Positions 45,119 to 59,021 of a stretch of 64,000 nucleotides of DNA are shown here, one piece after another (the stretch's first letter is position 1; each line of letters begins with the position of its first letter). The stretch is from positions 372,001 to 436,000 of the forward strand of contig CAUWAG010000012.1 of NCBI GenBank assembly GCA_963556695.1, in the 5' to 3' direction. Source of the DNA: Anthostomella pinea (taxonomy: Eukaryota > Ascomycota > Sordariomycetes > Xylariales > Xylariaceae). A model generated the notes under the pieces. It saw only the letters and a list, made by a program, of their open reading frames with translations. It made no database searches and was not told where the DNA came from. The position numbers and the translations under genes are program-made.

Positions 45119-46640
45119 ACCGCTGGACACCATAAGTCGCGGCGCCTGTTTGCCTACCCCAACAGCCTGCATGGACCTGTAGAGGAGGGGATGAGCTGTC
45201 CAGAGCCTAAGTCGCTTTTGGGATGCAGGGTCTGCGGCGAGGTGCAGCTGGTCTTCCAGCCTTCGTATGGCGGGATGAGTATCTCCTAATTTACACAGTA
45301 CTGCACTAATGCTCGTTGACCAGGAGGGAGGTGTACCAGGTCGAAGGCCTTGCGAGTCTCGAGACTGTCGATCTGTGCGTCGAAAGCAGGTTTCAAGCAT
45401 CCCAGAGTTCTGGTCGGCTCTTGGCTTATTTGAAGCTTTTTATAGGAGCTGGTGATATGATCTTCTCGATCTTTAGTGTTGAGAAGCTGTATTTAAGTAT
45501 AGGAGTAATAAGCTCGTCAAGTGAGATATGAGAAGACTTGTTAAAAGTGGTTTGATTTTCCGGAGTGAGAGAAACCATTGCTTTCCACTAAGGAAGACAA
45601 CACCTAAACGACAAAGACCTTGGGACTGACTGACGAGAGGCACAAGGAGTCAGTCTTGAAACGCTCGACATTAACTAGGGCTTAGACTAGGTGCCGTCTG
45701 GCGACATAATATTGCGTCATCACGGAATATAGAGCCTATATTCGGGGCGTCCGTATGGGCGATGGATAACGTTCGGAGCACGGGGCGACTATCACCGTAC
45801 CGCATTGCAGGAGGACCTCGGGGAGTGTCATTTTGGAGCAAATGGCCGACAGGCTGTATGCGCAATTGCAGCAGGGAGCATATACGAGGTCACAGTGTTC
45901 TTTCGACATGTACCAGCGCGTAGTTGCTCAAAAAGGCGTTGTGACTCAAGCAAGAAGAACTCCATGAGCTCATCCCTCAAAATACACAGTCGATCCGCCT
46001 TTCACAATGTAGTATCTCCCATCTTCATTCTGTGAAACCGGCCGATGTTTTCGCTTCTCACTGTCTTAAATGGTCCATGTACCCTCCTCCACATCTTCCA
46101 ACCTAGGGACCCATCCCGTTTGCTTGCCGCTGGATCTCATGGAAGCTCTCCTTCGCTTGCCGTGCGTGCTACTCTGACTGACAGCAGGAGGGTAGTCGCT
46201 GACATTCAGTGGCCCAGGCGTGTCCACCGTAGCTGACAATTCGTCGTCCTGCTGGTCGTTGAAGTTGTTATTCCTGCCGCTTCGTGGCTTCCACTGGTCA
46301 CCTGCTGCTCTGGATGGCTCTGTTGCCATCAAGCTGCTCGTTCGTGGGCCTCTGCCGCCGTAGCGAGAGGACTTCCAGTGCTCCCTCCGCTCAAGAGGGC
46401 TGTAAAGGTCGAACGAATCAAGAAGCAACGTTAGAGCTTCTCGAAGGCTAATTCTTGCCGTATTATTACTGCGGCACCTGGACCCCAGCGGTTTACTAGA
46501 AGCGTACCAACCCAAGCTTGGCCCGACCAAGCGATTGATACTACCTTCCAACCAGCAAGGGCATCACCCGATCGGAAGACTCCCTGTCTCTCTGCAGCCC
46601 CTGAAAGGAAGCATATTAATCGATCGCGCACACCTTACGA
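45119..46640. other. Unassigned accessory DNA before the Gypsy remnant
   Basis: About 1.5 kb. A minus-strand open frame (46066-46551) is Ser/Pro/Arg-rich and unrecognised. The last ~200 bp may already be Gypsy gag. Confidence 0.3.
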
Positions 46641-48326
46641 GGCAGAAAGCATTACATGTTACTCGTGTGGCAAGGATGGCCATATAGCCCCCAAGTGTCC
46701 AGATAAAAGGACTCCTTGTGTACACTTTCTGGGGGAAGACAACGGGGCCCCTTCTAATCCGACCTGGGATGTTACTTCTAATAGCAAGTCGGAAAACTCG
46801 AAGGCCTAGGGAAAGTCTCCCGCCTAGGCCTCCAATGTACTATTAATCAGCTAGCTTACCACTCCCTCGAAATTCCATTACTCCAATCAGACCTCTCCGG
46901 CTTGATTGGCGGCAGTACCTTTGTAATGACTGCAACCATCCGATGGAATGGAATTGCGGTACGCGTAAAAGCGTTGATTGATACCGGAGCAGAAGTTTAC
47001 CTCTTAGGCAGCCGTTCGATTATGAGCCCCTTGGCTTAACGATGGGAACTCCCTCGAAGGCATTGTGATGAGCCCGCCACCCTGAACGGCTTCGGCAAGG
47101 GACGCTCACAGGTTATCAACACGGCGGTTGCAGCAAATTTCCAAATTCAGGGAAGGACCTTCCGAGAAGCCCCTATCCTGGAAGCTGAGTTTGGGCCCAG
47201 TAAGAACTTCGACCTTATTATCGGCAAGCGGTTTTTAGCTGCCTACAACCTCCTACCAGACTGCTGGCGGAACCGCCTATACTTCCCACCGGAACTACCT
47301 TACCTTACCAACTGGAAGACCGACATCACCAACCCAGCTCGCCAGTGGTTAAGGCCACGGGGTATCAATCCTCAGGCCCAGCAGGACATGCTCCATAGGG
47401 ATCCACGGTGGGAAGATCAAGAGAAACGCCCACAGAAGATACTATGTCGCCCCCAGATGCTGGCTACATGGGCAGGAGACTATCATGAGTCCTTGCAGGC
47501 AATGAAAGACCAGCTAGCAGGACAGGACCGCGTGGCATCCTCGCAAAAGACTTCCCCTTGCCAGGCTGCTCATCCTAAGATTAGCAAGGACGTAAGGGTG
47601 AACGCTCTGGGCGCGGATATCCATCTAGTCTCAGGAAGTACCTTCTTTAGACGGGCTGGTCACCGTCAGAAGCGGCAACACCAACGACACAGCTACGGAA
47701 ACGTATTCTCCTTTTTGGTACACGAGCTTGATCAAGCCATTGATTACTCGATCGATAAGGAAGACTTAGAGACTCAGCACCTGCTACGCAGCAGGCTTCC
47801 CCCAGAGGTGCAAGATTTTATGGATGTGTTTTCTAAGACGAAGAGCAACGAGTTACCCCCTTTCCGCAAGGATATTGACCACAAGATCGAGCTCAAGCCA
47901 GAGGCCAAGGCACTTCGCCTGCACCCCTTGTATAGCATGAAGGCCGACCACCTTGTTGCCCTTAAGCAATATCTGACCGAATACTTATGCAAGGAATGGA
48001 TTGTTCCCAGTGCAGCAGAGTATGGATCCCCTGTCCTCTTTGCCAAAAAGCCGAACGGAGGCTTGCGTTTCTGTGTCAACTACCGCGAGCTCAATGCTCA
48101 GTCAAAGAAGGACCGCTACCCGCTGCCGCTAATCAGCGAAACGTTAGAACGTCTGTCTTGCGCTAAGCTGTTTACCAAGCTAGATATCAGGGCGGCCTTC
48201 CACCGAATTCGTATGGACCCAGCCTCCGAAGATCTCACGACCTCCCGCACGCGTTTCGGCCAGTACAAGTACAAGGTGCTCCCCTTTGGACTTTGTAACG
48301 GCCCAAGTACCTTCCAGCGAACGTAA
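46641..48326 (+). pseudogene. Gypsy gag-pol remnant
   Basis: Zinc knuckle CYSCGKDGHIAPKC (46655 on), aspartic protease motif VKALIDTGAEVYLL (near 46970), a linker domain (LIIGKRFLAAYNLLPDCW), then RT: HPLYSMKADHLVAL, RFCVNYRELNAQSKKDRYPL, KLDIRAAFHRIRM and VLPFGLCNGPSTFQR. The frame stops there, before the YxDD catalytic loop; RNase H and integrase are missing. Stops interrupt gag and protease. The longest open part is 47388-48326. Confidence 0.88.
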
Positions 48327-48480
48327 TGGATCTATAAACCGCTGCCAAGCCTTTACTATTTATACATAAAGAATCTATGTGTATTGTGGCTATTCTGTCC
48401 CTAATAAACAGGCAGCAGGAGACTAGAGACATCTTCGAGATTAAGGCAGTTATATCTTATCGCGAAGGAGATAATGGACA

Positions 48481-48630
48481 TGTTTGTTTGTTTGTTTTGT
48501 ATTTAACGTGGGGGGTAGCTCCTCAGTAGTGCAGACCACGCCTCCCAGAGCCTCTGCATCGCAGGGTTGTGGAGGCCTCAAGATAATAAGTACAGTCAGT
48601 CCCGCTCACGGGCCCATCCCCGTTGTTGCG
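48481..48630 (-). mobile_element. LINE 3' end with A-rich tail
   Basis: Reverse-complement match to the 147-bp LINE insertion at 14832-14978, with the tail (CAAA repeats) at the 48481 side. Similarity may extend slightly past 48630. Confidence 0.82.
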
Positions 48631-48663
48631 GCGGTATGACCTTGGTACTAGGCACACTACAGA

Positions 48664-48936
48664 GTGAAGGAAACCAGAGCGGAAGAAGAGGACAGGCGCC
48701 CGAGGACTAAACACATGGCGAGCACAGCAGCTGCAAAAGCAGCCGAACTCCAGGATGCTAAAGCCAGGTTAGCTGTCTTGGAAGAACAATTCAAGGCGAA
48801 CAATGATCCGAACATCAGCGAACAATTCACCACACTTCGAAGTCAGATTGATCATGATAGCATGGACCTGGATGAAGCCGACAATGTGCCTCCCACTAGC
48901 CCAAGAGTGAAGAAAGAAGAAAGATTATTCGTGTAG
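48664..48936 (+). pseudogene. Unrecognised short coding remnant
   Basis: 90 codons, Ala/Glu/Lys-rich with probable coiled coil (AELQDAKARLAVLEEQF). It could be a gag N-terminus. 48937-49596 holds no recognisable gene. Confidence 0.25.
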
Positions 48937-49596
48937 CAAAGTCGGCGCAGCAAAGTTCAAGACCGGGATCGGAGACATCTACCAACGCAGATAACGAAGG
49001 GATTGTATCCGTCAAGAGCCTATGGTGGAAACGATACAATATGCTTGTTAAACTCCAGCACGTTAGTTTCCATAACCCCTCTACCCATAAGCAATCCACT
49101 GACCTGTTTGTGAGCTGGTAGCCCAATCTCATATCATGTCTGGGTGCAGATCTCCGCTTTCTTTCTCTCTATTTAAAGTGGCCAGGCACCCAGACCCTCG
49201 CCAACGCTTGGGTTAAGAATGATTACTTCACGGGTGGGCTGGAGGACGCACATGCTGTCCTCGCAGACTGTGCACAAGCTCTCCACTACTTGTCTTCCCA
49301 GGCCGTATGGCGCAATGGTCAAATGCGCTTGGTTGTGTTCTCGTTTGTGCGGTGGGCGACGAGAACAAGTGGGTATGGGTTGATCCCGCACCGGTATCTG
49401 GCGACACCCCCGTTTGTAGCGATGCCATTCAAGAGCACGAAGGCGTCTTAAAAGCACCTAATAGACACTATCGCCTTGCTCGGTGGAGATGGAGTATGAC
49501 AAGCACTGGAGAAGCGTAAAAGCCCCGTACACGACGGCTTGCATGGTTGTGTCGACTGCACTCCCGGTCAGCAGCATCAAAAGTCAAGACCAGAAG

Positions 49597-49960
49597 TCAG
49601 TGCCTGTGCTCCATCTTGAGAATTTGTAATGCAGTCTCCGTACTGACTGATGGGAGTCCGAAGCAATTGATGATGTTCCGGCAGATAGCGATCGATCCCG
49701 CCATTCGGTTCGTGATAGTCATTGTAGGCACAAACGTGCTTGTGGTGGCGCTTTTGACGACTCGCTTATACACACGCATCACTTCGCACACGGCCATGTC
49801 GACCTTTAGATCTATGAGGGCGACTTGTGCACGGACGTAGAGAAGACGGACCTTTTCCTGCGTGAAGCTCTGGGATGTGGCTTTGGTCAGTTCTTCGATC
49901 GACGCCTGGTCGTCTGTGCAGTGGTCAGCGACATGATCGGGGTTATACTACCCCGTTTAC
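49597..49960 (-). pseudogene. Unidentified open frame remnant
   Basis: An open stretch of about 120 codons on the minus strand (DHVADHCTDDQASIEELTKA near its upstream end, later VYKRVVKSATTSTFVP) without a convincing start. Composition looks protein-like. Family unknown. Confidence 0.3.
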
Positions 49961-50045
49961 CCCTTTAGATACGCAGTTTTGTATGAACTAGATATATATC
50001 CTCTTTGTTCACAACGGTCACTCGTTAACTTACCAGAGCTCAAGC

Positions 50046-50295
50046 GCAAACGTGACCGCGAGTCGTTACCGACGACTCAGAGACCAACCTATAATATCGC
50101 CAACCGAACTTGCCAAAATGGTTCTCACGAAAAACACAGCTCTTGGAATAGACTCTCTCTCAACACGGCTCCTCAAAGCGGCATGGGTTCACCTAGCAGA
50201 GCCGATTCGGCTTCTGTTTCAAGCCTGCCTTAGAACAGGGCACCATCCCACCCCCTTTAAGTCAGCAGAGGTAGTCATGCTTAAGAAGCATCTTT
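50046..50295 (+). pseudogene. LINE reverse-transcriptase fragment
   Basis: MVLTKNTALGIDSLSTRLLK, then LLFQACLRTGHHPTPFKSAE, the start of a Tad/I-type LINE RT (fingers region, A-P-G-x-D-x-[IL] motif). Cut on both sides. 50300-50830 is GC-rich sequence rich in CGACGACG with no recognised gene. Confidence 0.75.
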
Positions 50296-50831
50296 CCTCT
50301 TACAACTACAAGTCTTGGCACCCACTGTTACTGTTTTGGAAAATGACGCATGCAATTTGTATGTGAAAATTTTGCGTGCACTAACAGCAGCTGTTTTTGG
50401 CTGTAGAAGGAGAATACGGGAGATCCGGCTTAGAGACAGTCGACAACAGCTCAGTAACGATGACGGCAACCTCGAAGTCGTCGTCGCCGTCGTAACGACT
50501 CCAGACTTTAGGGAAAGGGGACGTGCCGCTCGTCGCCGCAGGACCTGACGACGAGGATCACGACGCGCGTCGCTCTTTAGCGAAGAGTCGCCTTGGCGAC
50601 GACCCGACGTCGACGGCCCCGAACCACGATACGAGAGAGCCCCGATGCCGAACATACGTCGATAGAAGGGGCTGACGAACGCGACCGTTCAAATCGCCGG
50701 TGAACCGCTACGGTGGGAGGAGCTCGTGATACGGTGGGCTAGACGGTGACCTATTGACGGATGGGAGGTTGGAAGCTTCGTGTCAGCTCTACGGAGCCCC
50801 GGAATCAAGGATATCACAGATCGGGATAGAT

Positions 50832-51025
50832 GTCGATACCATCCCTCACCCGGAGGAGGGGGGACACGACACGACCCGCTACTTAGATGCAGTGGCTGTC
50901 TACGGACGAGATCTGCTAGCTGGGCAGCTGTATATCATATAGTATAAGACCTAGCCTAGCACGCCCGCGCGCCCTTCTGGAGGCCCAGGGCCGCCGTTAT
51001 GCGGCAGGCCCCCTGGCGTTAAATG

Positions 51026-51057
<32 letters not shown>
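50832..51057 (+). mobile_element. LINE 3' end with (CTA)n tail
   Basis: Near-identical to 16415-16625. Its CTA tail runs straight into LINE ORF2 sequence at 51058, another LINE-into-LINE junction. Confidence 0.88.
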
Positions 51058-51059
<2 letters not shown>

Positions 51060-51440
51060 GATCACGAGACATTACAAATAGTCGTTCCGATTCAGGGAGA
51101 CCTGGAACGGGTCCCTAAGGCCGATCGATGGATAGTACCGGACGACAAACCACAAGAGCTGGTTGATAATGTCCAAAACAGGATTCACGAGCCCCCCCGG
51201 CTGGGTGCATCCCCTGGCCAGGTGGATGCCTTTACGCAGAGCTTGATCGACGTGATCCAAGGCTGCGTCAGGACAGTGGGCAAGAAGCCCCGACAATCTA
51301 GGCCCACTGCTTGGTGGAATGACGAATGCAAAGCAGCTGTTAAGATATACAGGGCCTTTTCCAAACAGACCGCAAGCCAAGAAGGGCGGAATTCGGCTCG
51401 ACGGGACTTTCGCTGCGTGGTTCAGAACGTCTGCTATTAT
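51058..51440 (+). pseudogene. LINE ORF2 fragment (end of endonuclease to pre-RT region)
   Basis: SDHETLQIVVPIQ carries the SDH motif that closes AP-type LINE endonucleases, followed by VDAFTQSLIDVIQGCV and AWWNDECKAAVKIYRAF. It ends near 51440, where a short sequence shared with 34070-34128 begins. 51441-51630 is otherwise unassigned. Confidence 0.78.
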
Positions 51441-51631
51441 CGGGAAACTCCACTTTCGGCGAGCTTTCTGTCAAATGGCACGCAAGCCACAGTGGCGTTC
51501 AGGGAGGTGGCAGTGCACCAACAGGGCCTCTAGGGCAATTTCGGGCCCTGCGGCTTACTACGGGGAGACCTGGAGAATACACACTCTCATCAGAATCACC
51601 AGAATACACGTTATCAACCAGATACATCATA

Positions 51632-52850
51632 TTACACGCTGTTTGACAGCATCTGGGCATCGTGGCTGTCCGCCGACTGCACGGTAATGTCACCATCATC
51701 AACGCCTTCTTGAGCTTTAGGCATTGCCAGCAGTGCAAGTCGTTCCAGATGTGAAAGCATGTGCTTTTGCATTTCAGTAATATCGGGAAAGGCAGTCGGA
51801 CAAAACGGACAATCTCGATGTGGCACATTGGAAGGACCAACTGCAGCGCTCAAAAGCTCATCGGATAGCTGTTCGGGTGGTTTCTCGGGGTGTGCACTGT
51901 TGAGATGTTGAACAAAGTCAGGCTGTGTTTCGAACTCGCTTCCATGATCCTGGCAGTGCCATACTCGCGAATGTCGGTTTTCGTGGGCGATCCATTCTTC
52001 CCGCGTTCCGTACAGCCGGTTGGGGTCCTGGCAGTGTTCGTACGTGCAGTGGTACGGCTGCAGGTCATGGATTAAATGCAATCTGGACGAAAGCCTCAAT
52101 AAAAATAGATGCGGTCGAAAGAGGGGCAGGAGATCACTTACCGCCAGGATCCCCCATGCAGGTTCGTGGGGGGCATAGAGTCCTACAGTAAGGGCAGTCA
52201 AAGTATTCGCTATTCCCGACTGGGCGTGCAGGCCAGCATAGATTCTTGCCTGAGAGATCAACAGTAGTGGAGACACGGGAGTGCTGGGAGATGACAGATT
52301 TCAGGTCATCAGGCTTCAGAAATTCTTTACCAGAAAGCTTGGTAGCTGATGTATGAAGAGACGGAAGCACAGGACCTGAAACACTCGGCGTTGCGAGCGG
52401 CACACTTGTTTCTGCAATCTGTCCGCGCTTGAAGTCCACTGGTTTCACGTGTCCAGGCTTGATCACAGTGGCCCTGAGTCGGATCGCATGGTTTTTCCAC
52501 ACTACGGGCAGCGTCCTGAAGCTGGTCATGAACGCAGGCTCTTTTGACCTTATTGAAAGTCCACTTGAATCACAGCGGAAGCTCGAAGCTTCAACCACTC
52601 TCGAGAGCCTTCTACGCAGAGGTGCCACCGATGAAGACTCGCAATTAACACCGAAGCAGCAAACCCTACTGGCGGAGCCTGCTTGGGGTTGCCGGGCCAT
52701 ATGTTCTTTTAGGGGCCGGGGATTTGAGCACACCGCCAGTAGTTGTCTTTGGGACAGCCACTGGCGTATTTGGGGGCCTATCGTGAAGGGGTGCCATCCA
52801 GCTTGTGAGAAAAATTTTCTGTGCCTTGGCAAGGATAGTCAGATACTGTG
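51632..52850 (-). pseudogene. Fungal C2H2-type zinc-finger protein (NLR-associated type), degraded
   Basis: YFDCPYCRTLCPPRTC, an intron, then HDLQPYHCTYEHCQDPNRL, REEWIAHENRHSRVWHC, RDCPFCPTAFPDITEMQKHM and HLERLALLAMP. This is the three-finger C-terminal module common in fungal zinc-finger and STAND/NLR proteins. Upstream (to about 52850) the coding signal breaks up into several frames. It could be the tail of a larger immune-type receptor. Confidence 0.65.
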
Positions 52851-52859
52851 ACAAATGCC

Positions 52860-53686
52860 TGCTTTAGTGCAGATATAGAGGTTGCGCCCTAACAGTGGGG
52901 CTCCAAGAAAAATAGTTGTTTTTGGCAAGAGTGTGTGTGGCAAGATGATGGCGCTGCTTTTGGACCGACGAGGAGACGAGGTCCCCGTCACAGAAGAAGT
53001 GGTCAGGTTTCTCCCCCAGAGATCTTCTTCTCTTCTCTTTCAATACAGAACGGTTTGAAATCTTACAAGACCTCTTAGTATACAGTTTGATTGTCTATAA
53101 ATATATCAAGTTGCCCATTCCCTTCTATTAACTTGTTTTGGCATTGGCATCGACCTCATTTACAAAATGTCCACTCGCGGGAAAGCTGATTTACCTTCTA
53201 GGCAAAGACGACCGAACACCTGTCGGGCGATGAAACACATGAAGAGAAATGTGGCCGAAAAACAAGCCAACCCCGAACTGAAGCGTCGCTGCTCAAGGCC
53301 AAATCAAGATCTGGCTTTTGAGCTAGTTGTGGATATGCTGATCTCTACAAGCAGACGCTGTCTAGTCAGCCCACTGTGGGCCACCTGCAGGCTGAATGTT
53401 TTACCTCTAGAATGGGCTTAGCATTGGTAGAAACTGCTTGGCTAAACAAGAACCGAATATGTATTTCCAAAATTCGGTCAATCTTTCTGCTAGAGAGATA
53501 GAGAGCCATATGAAGACGACGGTGGAGCACATAGGGCGGCAAAACGATCGAGATAATAATACTGATCTCACTGTCCCATAACGGCTACATTTATTATTCT
53601 TTATATTGACTTGTTAGACCTTGAAATAAAATAAAATATAGGATTGTTTTACTATGTCATTGCGATAGGTACAACTTTATTCCAAA
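52860..53686. other. Unassigned DNA upstream of the chitinase
   Basis: About 830 bp, AT-rich from 53560. One open frame of 84 codons (53167-53421 plus, Arg/Lys-rich) is not recognised. It should contain the chitinase promoter. Confidence 0.3.
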
Positions 53687-55116
<1,430 letters not shown>

Positions 55117-55286
55117 GCAATTGGTTTCGGTAGACTGATATATGTATCGAGCCGAGTCATGTGGGGATTGTTCTCGTCGGTCCTATACTGGGCGTTTGGT
55201 CGGTCGAGAACTCGGTGACACGGGTGGTCTGTCAGGCATAATTGATATTACATGCTACGTTTTGATTAGTCTCTGTCTGCCTTGCT
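55117..55286. other. Chitinase 3' flank
   Basis: 170 bp between the chitinase stop and the LINE tail. It ends at the LINE's TAG-repeat tail. Confidence 0.4.
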
Positions 55287-57547
55287 GTAGTAGTAGTAGT
55301 AGTAGTAGTAGCATTTAACGCCAGGGGGCCTGCCGCATAGCGGCGGCCCTGGGCCTCCAAAAGGGCGCGCAGGCGTGCTAGGCTAGGTCTCATACTATAT
55401 ATATACATACAGCTGCCCAGCTAGCAGATCTCGTTCGTAAACAGCCACTGCATTTAAGCAGCGGTTCTCATCGTGTCCCCCCTCCTCCGGGTGAGGGTTG
55501 GTACCGACGTCCTTCGCAGTCTTTAAATTCCTAGCATAGCCAAGTTTAAACAGCTTGATTCGAGCTGCAGGGTAAGGTTTATGGAACTTATGCTCCTGCT
55601 TCACGTGCGAGTGCACTACAAAAGAAAGAGATATAAAGCAGATCCCCCAGACGCCGCCCAAATAAAGAAAAATGCAAGTGCTATCAATAGCAAGGGCAGA
55701 TGCCGCCATAAAACTCTGTGGCTAGGAGTAGGTCTCAGTACACTGTAGAAGTGGTCATGATATCACGCAGGTAGCGTTGCCGTTCCGGCCTGGTAGGCCG
55801 CCTGGAGGGGCCCAGGGGCCATCTCTTGTACTGCTCAATGGATTTCTGGCAGTGGACGATGTGTTCCGGAGCTTTTGCCCTCCCGCAAGAGCATTCCCGG
55901 TTAGCGTTTATATGCTCAAACTTGTCGTGGTAACAGGCAAAGTCACCGTGTCCTGTGCGGGTAGCTAGGTAGTGATGTAGTGCTGGCCTGGTAAGCACCT
56001 GCAGCTCCTCGTGACAGCGTAAGTGGTACTTAAGGTTCCAGTCCTTGTAGCGAGATGATAGCGTTGTTTGCGCCTTGTCCCACCATTTCTCACGAGCTGC
56101 AGCTCCTTTTATTCGCGCCATGGACTTGATGCCGTAATCTGTGGGCGTACAGTCACTGTCGATGTCAGGCAGCTTAGAGCCAGCCTTGGCCAGCCTGTCT
56201 GCAAGCTCGTTGCCTTTTACGTCGCAGTGGCCAGGACACCATTTAACAGTGACGTCCCGGATCTCCGCCGCAGCGTGGAACTTTAGGTAAGCCCACTGAC
56301 AGGACACCGCGGCGTTGCCGCGAAGCCCCCAGATCGCTCCTGTATTATCCACGCACACCCATATCCGGCGCTGGCTCAGCTCCGGAGGGGCCTTGGTCAC
56401 ATACTGGAGCCCTTTCCATGCTCCTATCACTTCCGCGTCGAATATGATAGAGCACGGGTGTAGGCGGCCCCTGTTTGAGGCGACTAAGTGCCCGCCCTGG
56501 TAGACTGCGTAGCCGTATCCTACGTATATGTCCTCCTTAGATCCGTCTGAGAACACTACCACATCCTCTGGAGGCAGTGCTTGGAACCAAGCCTTGAAAG
56601 ACTTTGCTGCCTGCTCTTTGTTTTGACCTCTCATTAGATCAACCCTGCAGCCCGGCATGAATCTTGGGGGCACCAGCAAGGGCCGCTGTACCGGGGGCAG
56701 CATGCGTGCTACTGCCTGTATCTTGGTCTTGGGTCGTTGGTACCCTCCCGCACCTCGGCCTCGTGCGATGGCCGGTAGGACGATTCGTCTTGTGAGCGGG
56801 TGTAGTTTGTCCACAGTTCGAAGCCTGTACGCAAAGCGCCATAAGGCCTGGTCCAGAGCTGTCTCCGCCGTTGGGAGTCCGGCGTCTCTGTAGACCGTGT
56901 AGGTAGGGGTGGTCCGCCATACAGGGAGCACCGCACGCGCTGCCATGGTGAGGGCTCGCTGTATCGTGGCAATGTGCCCTCCTATACGGGTACTGACCTC
57001 CGCCTTGCCTGCTAAGGAAAAATGGGTTGCGAGCTTTTTCCGCCCGCCGTACCATGCCTCCATGCCGTATAGCGTTATTGGGATGACACAGGTAATTACA
57101 GCCTTTCGTAGCCCAGACGCTGGTGGCCCGTTCTTCGTGTTGGCTAGGTTGCGTATGTGCTTGCAAAGTTGCATTGCCTTGCACGCGCGTTCGGCAACGT
57201 GTCTCTTCAAGGTTAACTTCCGGTCAAACCACACCCCTAACCACCGCAATGCCGGCTTTTTCTCACTGCCTTCCGACTCTTGCACAGGGTGGATAGTAAG
57301 CCTCTTGCCTACCACCAAAGGAGGGTTGGCGGTGTCTCGGCCCCTGGTAATGTGAAGCAGCTCACACTTTTCGGGGGCGAAGAACACCTTGTTGTCATCT
57401 CCCCACTGTAAAACCTGCTTGAGATCGCTGGCTAGGAGTCCTATGTTACATTGTAGCGAGTTAGACACCCTATAAAGCGCTATGTCGTCCGCATATCCGA
57501 AGCGTAGGTCTGGATCTTGCTGTAATAGCTCAGCCAGGTACAGCATG
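55287..57547 (-). mobile_element. 5'-truncated Tad-type LINE (RT C-terminal half, RNase H, 3' UTR, tail)
   Basis: Minus-strand frame of 603 codons (57546..55735): RT active site FGYADDIAL at its very start, thumb/connection, RNase H (VVFSDGSKE, DAEVIGAWKGL, VDNTGAIWG, HCDVKGNELADRLAKAG), and a terminal CCHC-like region (CYHDKFEHINANRECSCG, HIVHC). A ~420-bp 3' UTR and a (CTA)n tail follow (TAG repeats 55287-55311 on plus). It is the master-type copy for the fragments at 16.4, 23.3 and 50.8 kb. Truncated just before FADD, at the LTR at 57548. Confidence 0.93.
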
Positions 57548-57768
57548 TGTCACGGCGAGCATACTGAGGAGCTGGGACATGGCCGGCAGCAAGCAGCTAG
57601 TACTCTATTGACGAGAATATCAAGACTAGAGAGGAAAGGAAGAGAGAGAGAGATAGGTACAGTGGGAGGTTGCCCTTTTAAGGGGATCCTCTGGTCAGAT
57701 CCTTCCCTTATTGGGAAGTATCCGCTTGTCATGTGGGAAGGTCTGTGCAGGCCGCCACAGCCGTCACA
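57548..57768 (-). mobile_element. Gypsy-type LTR with polypurine tract
   Basis: 221 bp, reading on minus TGTGACGGCTG ... GCTCGCCGTGACA, with imperfect inverted ends. Directly before it on that strand is AAGGGGGAGAGTAG (57769-57785), a good polypurine tract, so this is the 3' LTR of a minus-strand element. No second LTR or pol sequence is seen next to it. Confidence 0.65.
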
Positions 57769-57783
57769 CTACTCTCCCCCTTA

Positions 57784-58456
57784 TCAAAGTCGGTTTACGA
57801 CAATGATTTCTTCCGAGTTCTTCTTACTCCTTGTGCAGAGCCTCTGAAGTGATGGAACTCGGTCGCATCGTTCCAGCTCGCATACATGTGGCCCTTGGAC
57901 GGCTTCATGAACACAGCGGGCGGGGAGGAAGCCGTAGCGCAATCTGGCTAGCTGCTCTGGCATAAGCGCATCCAGGTTGAAGAGCAAGGTGTTGTCTGAT
58001 CGGCCCAGAGCACCGCTCATAGTTGGTGTCATGGGCTGGGTCTGTGGGTCCTGGGATGTGATCCTGGAAGAAGATGGAGCTCATGGGGTGTCCAACCTGG
58101 CGTTAAAAGACTTGCTCTTCTGACGCGCGTCGAGACACTCTGGGAAAGCTTGCAGCTTATCAGGATGACTCAAGAACAGACAACTTCATGCATTAGAAAA
58201 ATAATGTTCAAAATGCAACCTGTTCTTGTACTTCTAGCTCGCGCTGGAGCTTCTCCTTCTCATACGTCAATCTGCCCAGCTGTTCTCGAAGTTTTACATT
58301 TTTAACTGTGTTGAGCCAGACTTGATGCTGTGCATTCTGAAGTCGCGAATCGAGCTCCTGAAGCGTATGGAGAAAGACGCTAGTGGGTATCACGTAGCTT
58401 TCCGTAGGACGCGAAGAATGGGGATGGAAATCAGCATTGTGCTGGAGGTTAGACAT
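57784..58456 (-). pseudogene. Remnant frames upstream of the Gypsy-type LTR
   Basis: Two open frames (58456-58208 and 58032-57784). The first is a likely coiled coil (LGRLTYEKEKLQRELEVQEQ); the second ends just before the polypurine tract. They may be the 3' end of the LTR element's ORF or a separate remnant. 58457-58760 shows nothing. Confidence 0.3.
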
Positions 58457-58760
58457 GGCTGTTATGTAGCTAGAACGGCGGCGGTGAATTCTGAGGGCGC
58501 AGGGGAATCTTGCCTGTATGCATAATATGTCTGGTTATTTTCCCTCTGACTATGGCAAGACTAAATGGTTCTATATGTGCGATGACCTTCTACTGTCAGA
58601 CACTGATTTACTCATCATAAAAGCAGCCCAGAAGCAGCGACTTCACTATTGACCCCTAGGGCCGAGATGCAGATCGAAATGAATAACATATAGCTGCATG
58701 TGGATCGTTGGCCTGTTGGAAACCAAGGAGGCGATATTGCCCCATACTGAAAGAACTAAT

Positions 58761-58965
58761 TGTTGGAACAGGCTTGAACGATCAATCATAATACTCGAGT
58801 ATTGGGTCAAGGTCATGATGTTGCTGATGGTTGGATTGGGAGGCCTAGCTGGACCTGAAAGGTCTAGCTAAGTGACCTCGCAATCCGGTATCTAATCACT
58901 TATCTAATCATACATGTGGGTCTTGGTATAGATGGTTTGCAGGCTGGAATCGCATGGATCCAACA
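58761..58965 (-). mobile_element. 3' LTR of the Copia element
   Basis: 205 bp, TGTTGGATCC to GTTCCAACA on the minus strand, preceded on that strand by AAAAGAGAGAGTAT (polypurine tract). It begins 56 bp beyond the polyprotein stop. The adjacent 5-mer CTAAT (58756-58760) would be half of the target duplication; the other end is outside the window. Confidence 0.93.
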
Positions 58966-59021
58966 CAGGATACTCTCTCTTTTATGATTGCGATTCCATC
59001 AAACCATCTATCCAGGTGATC

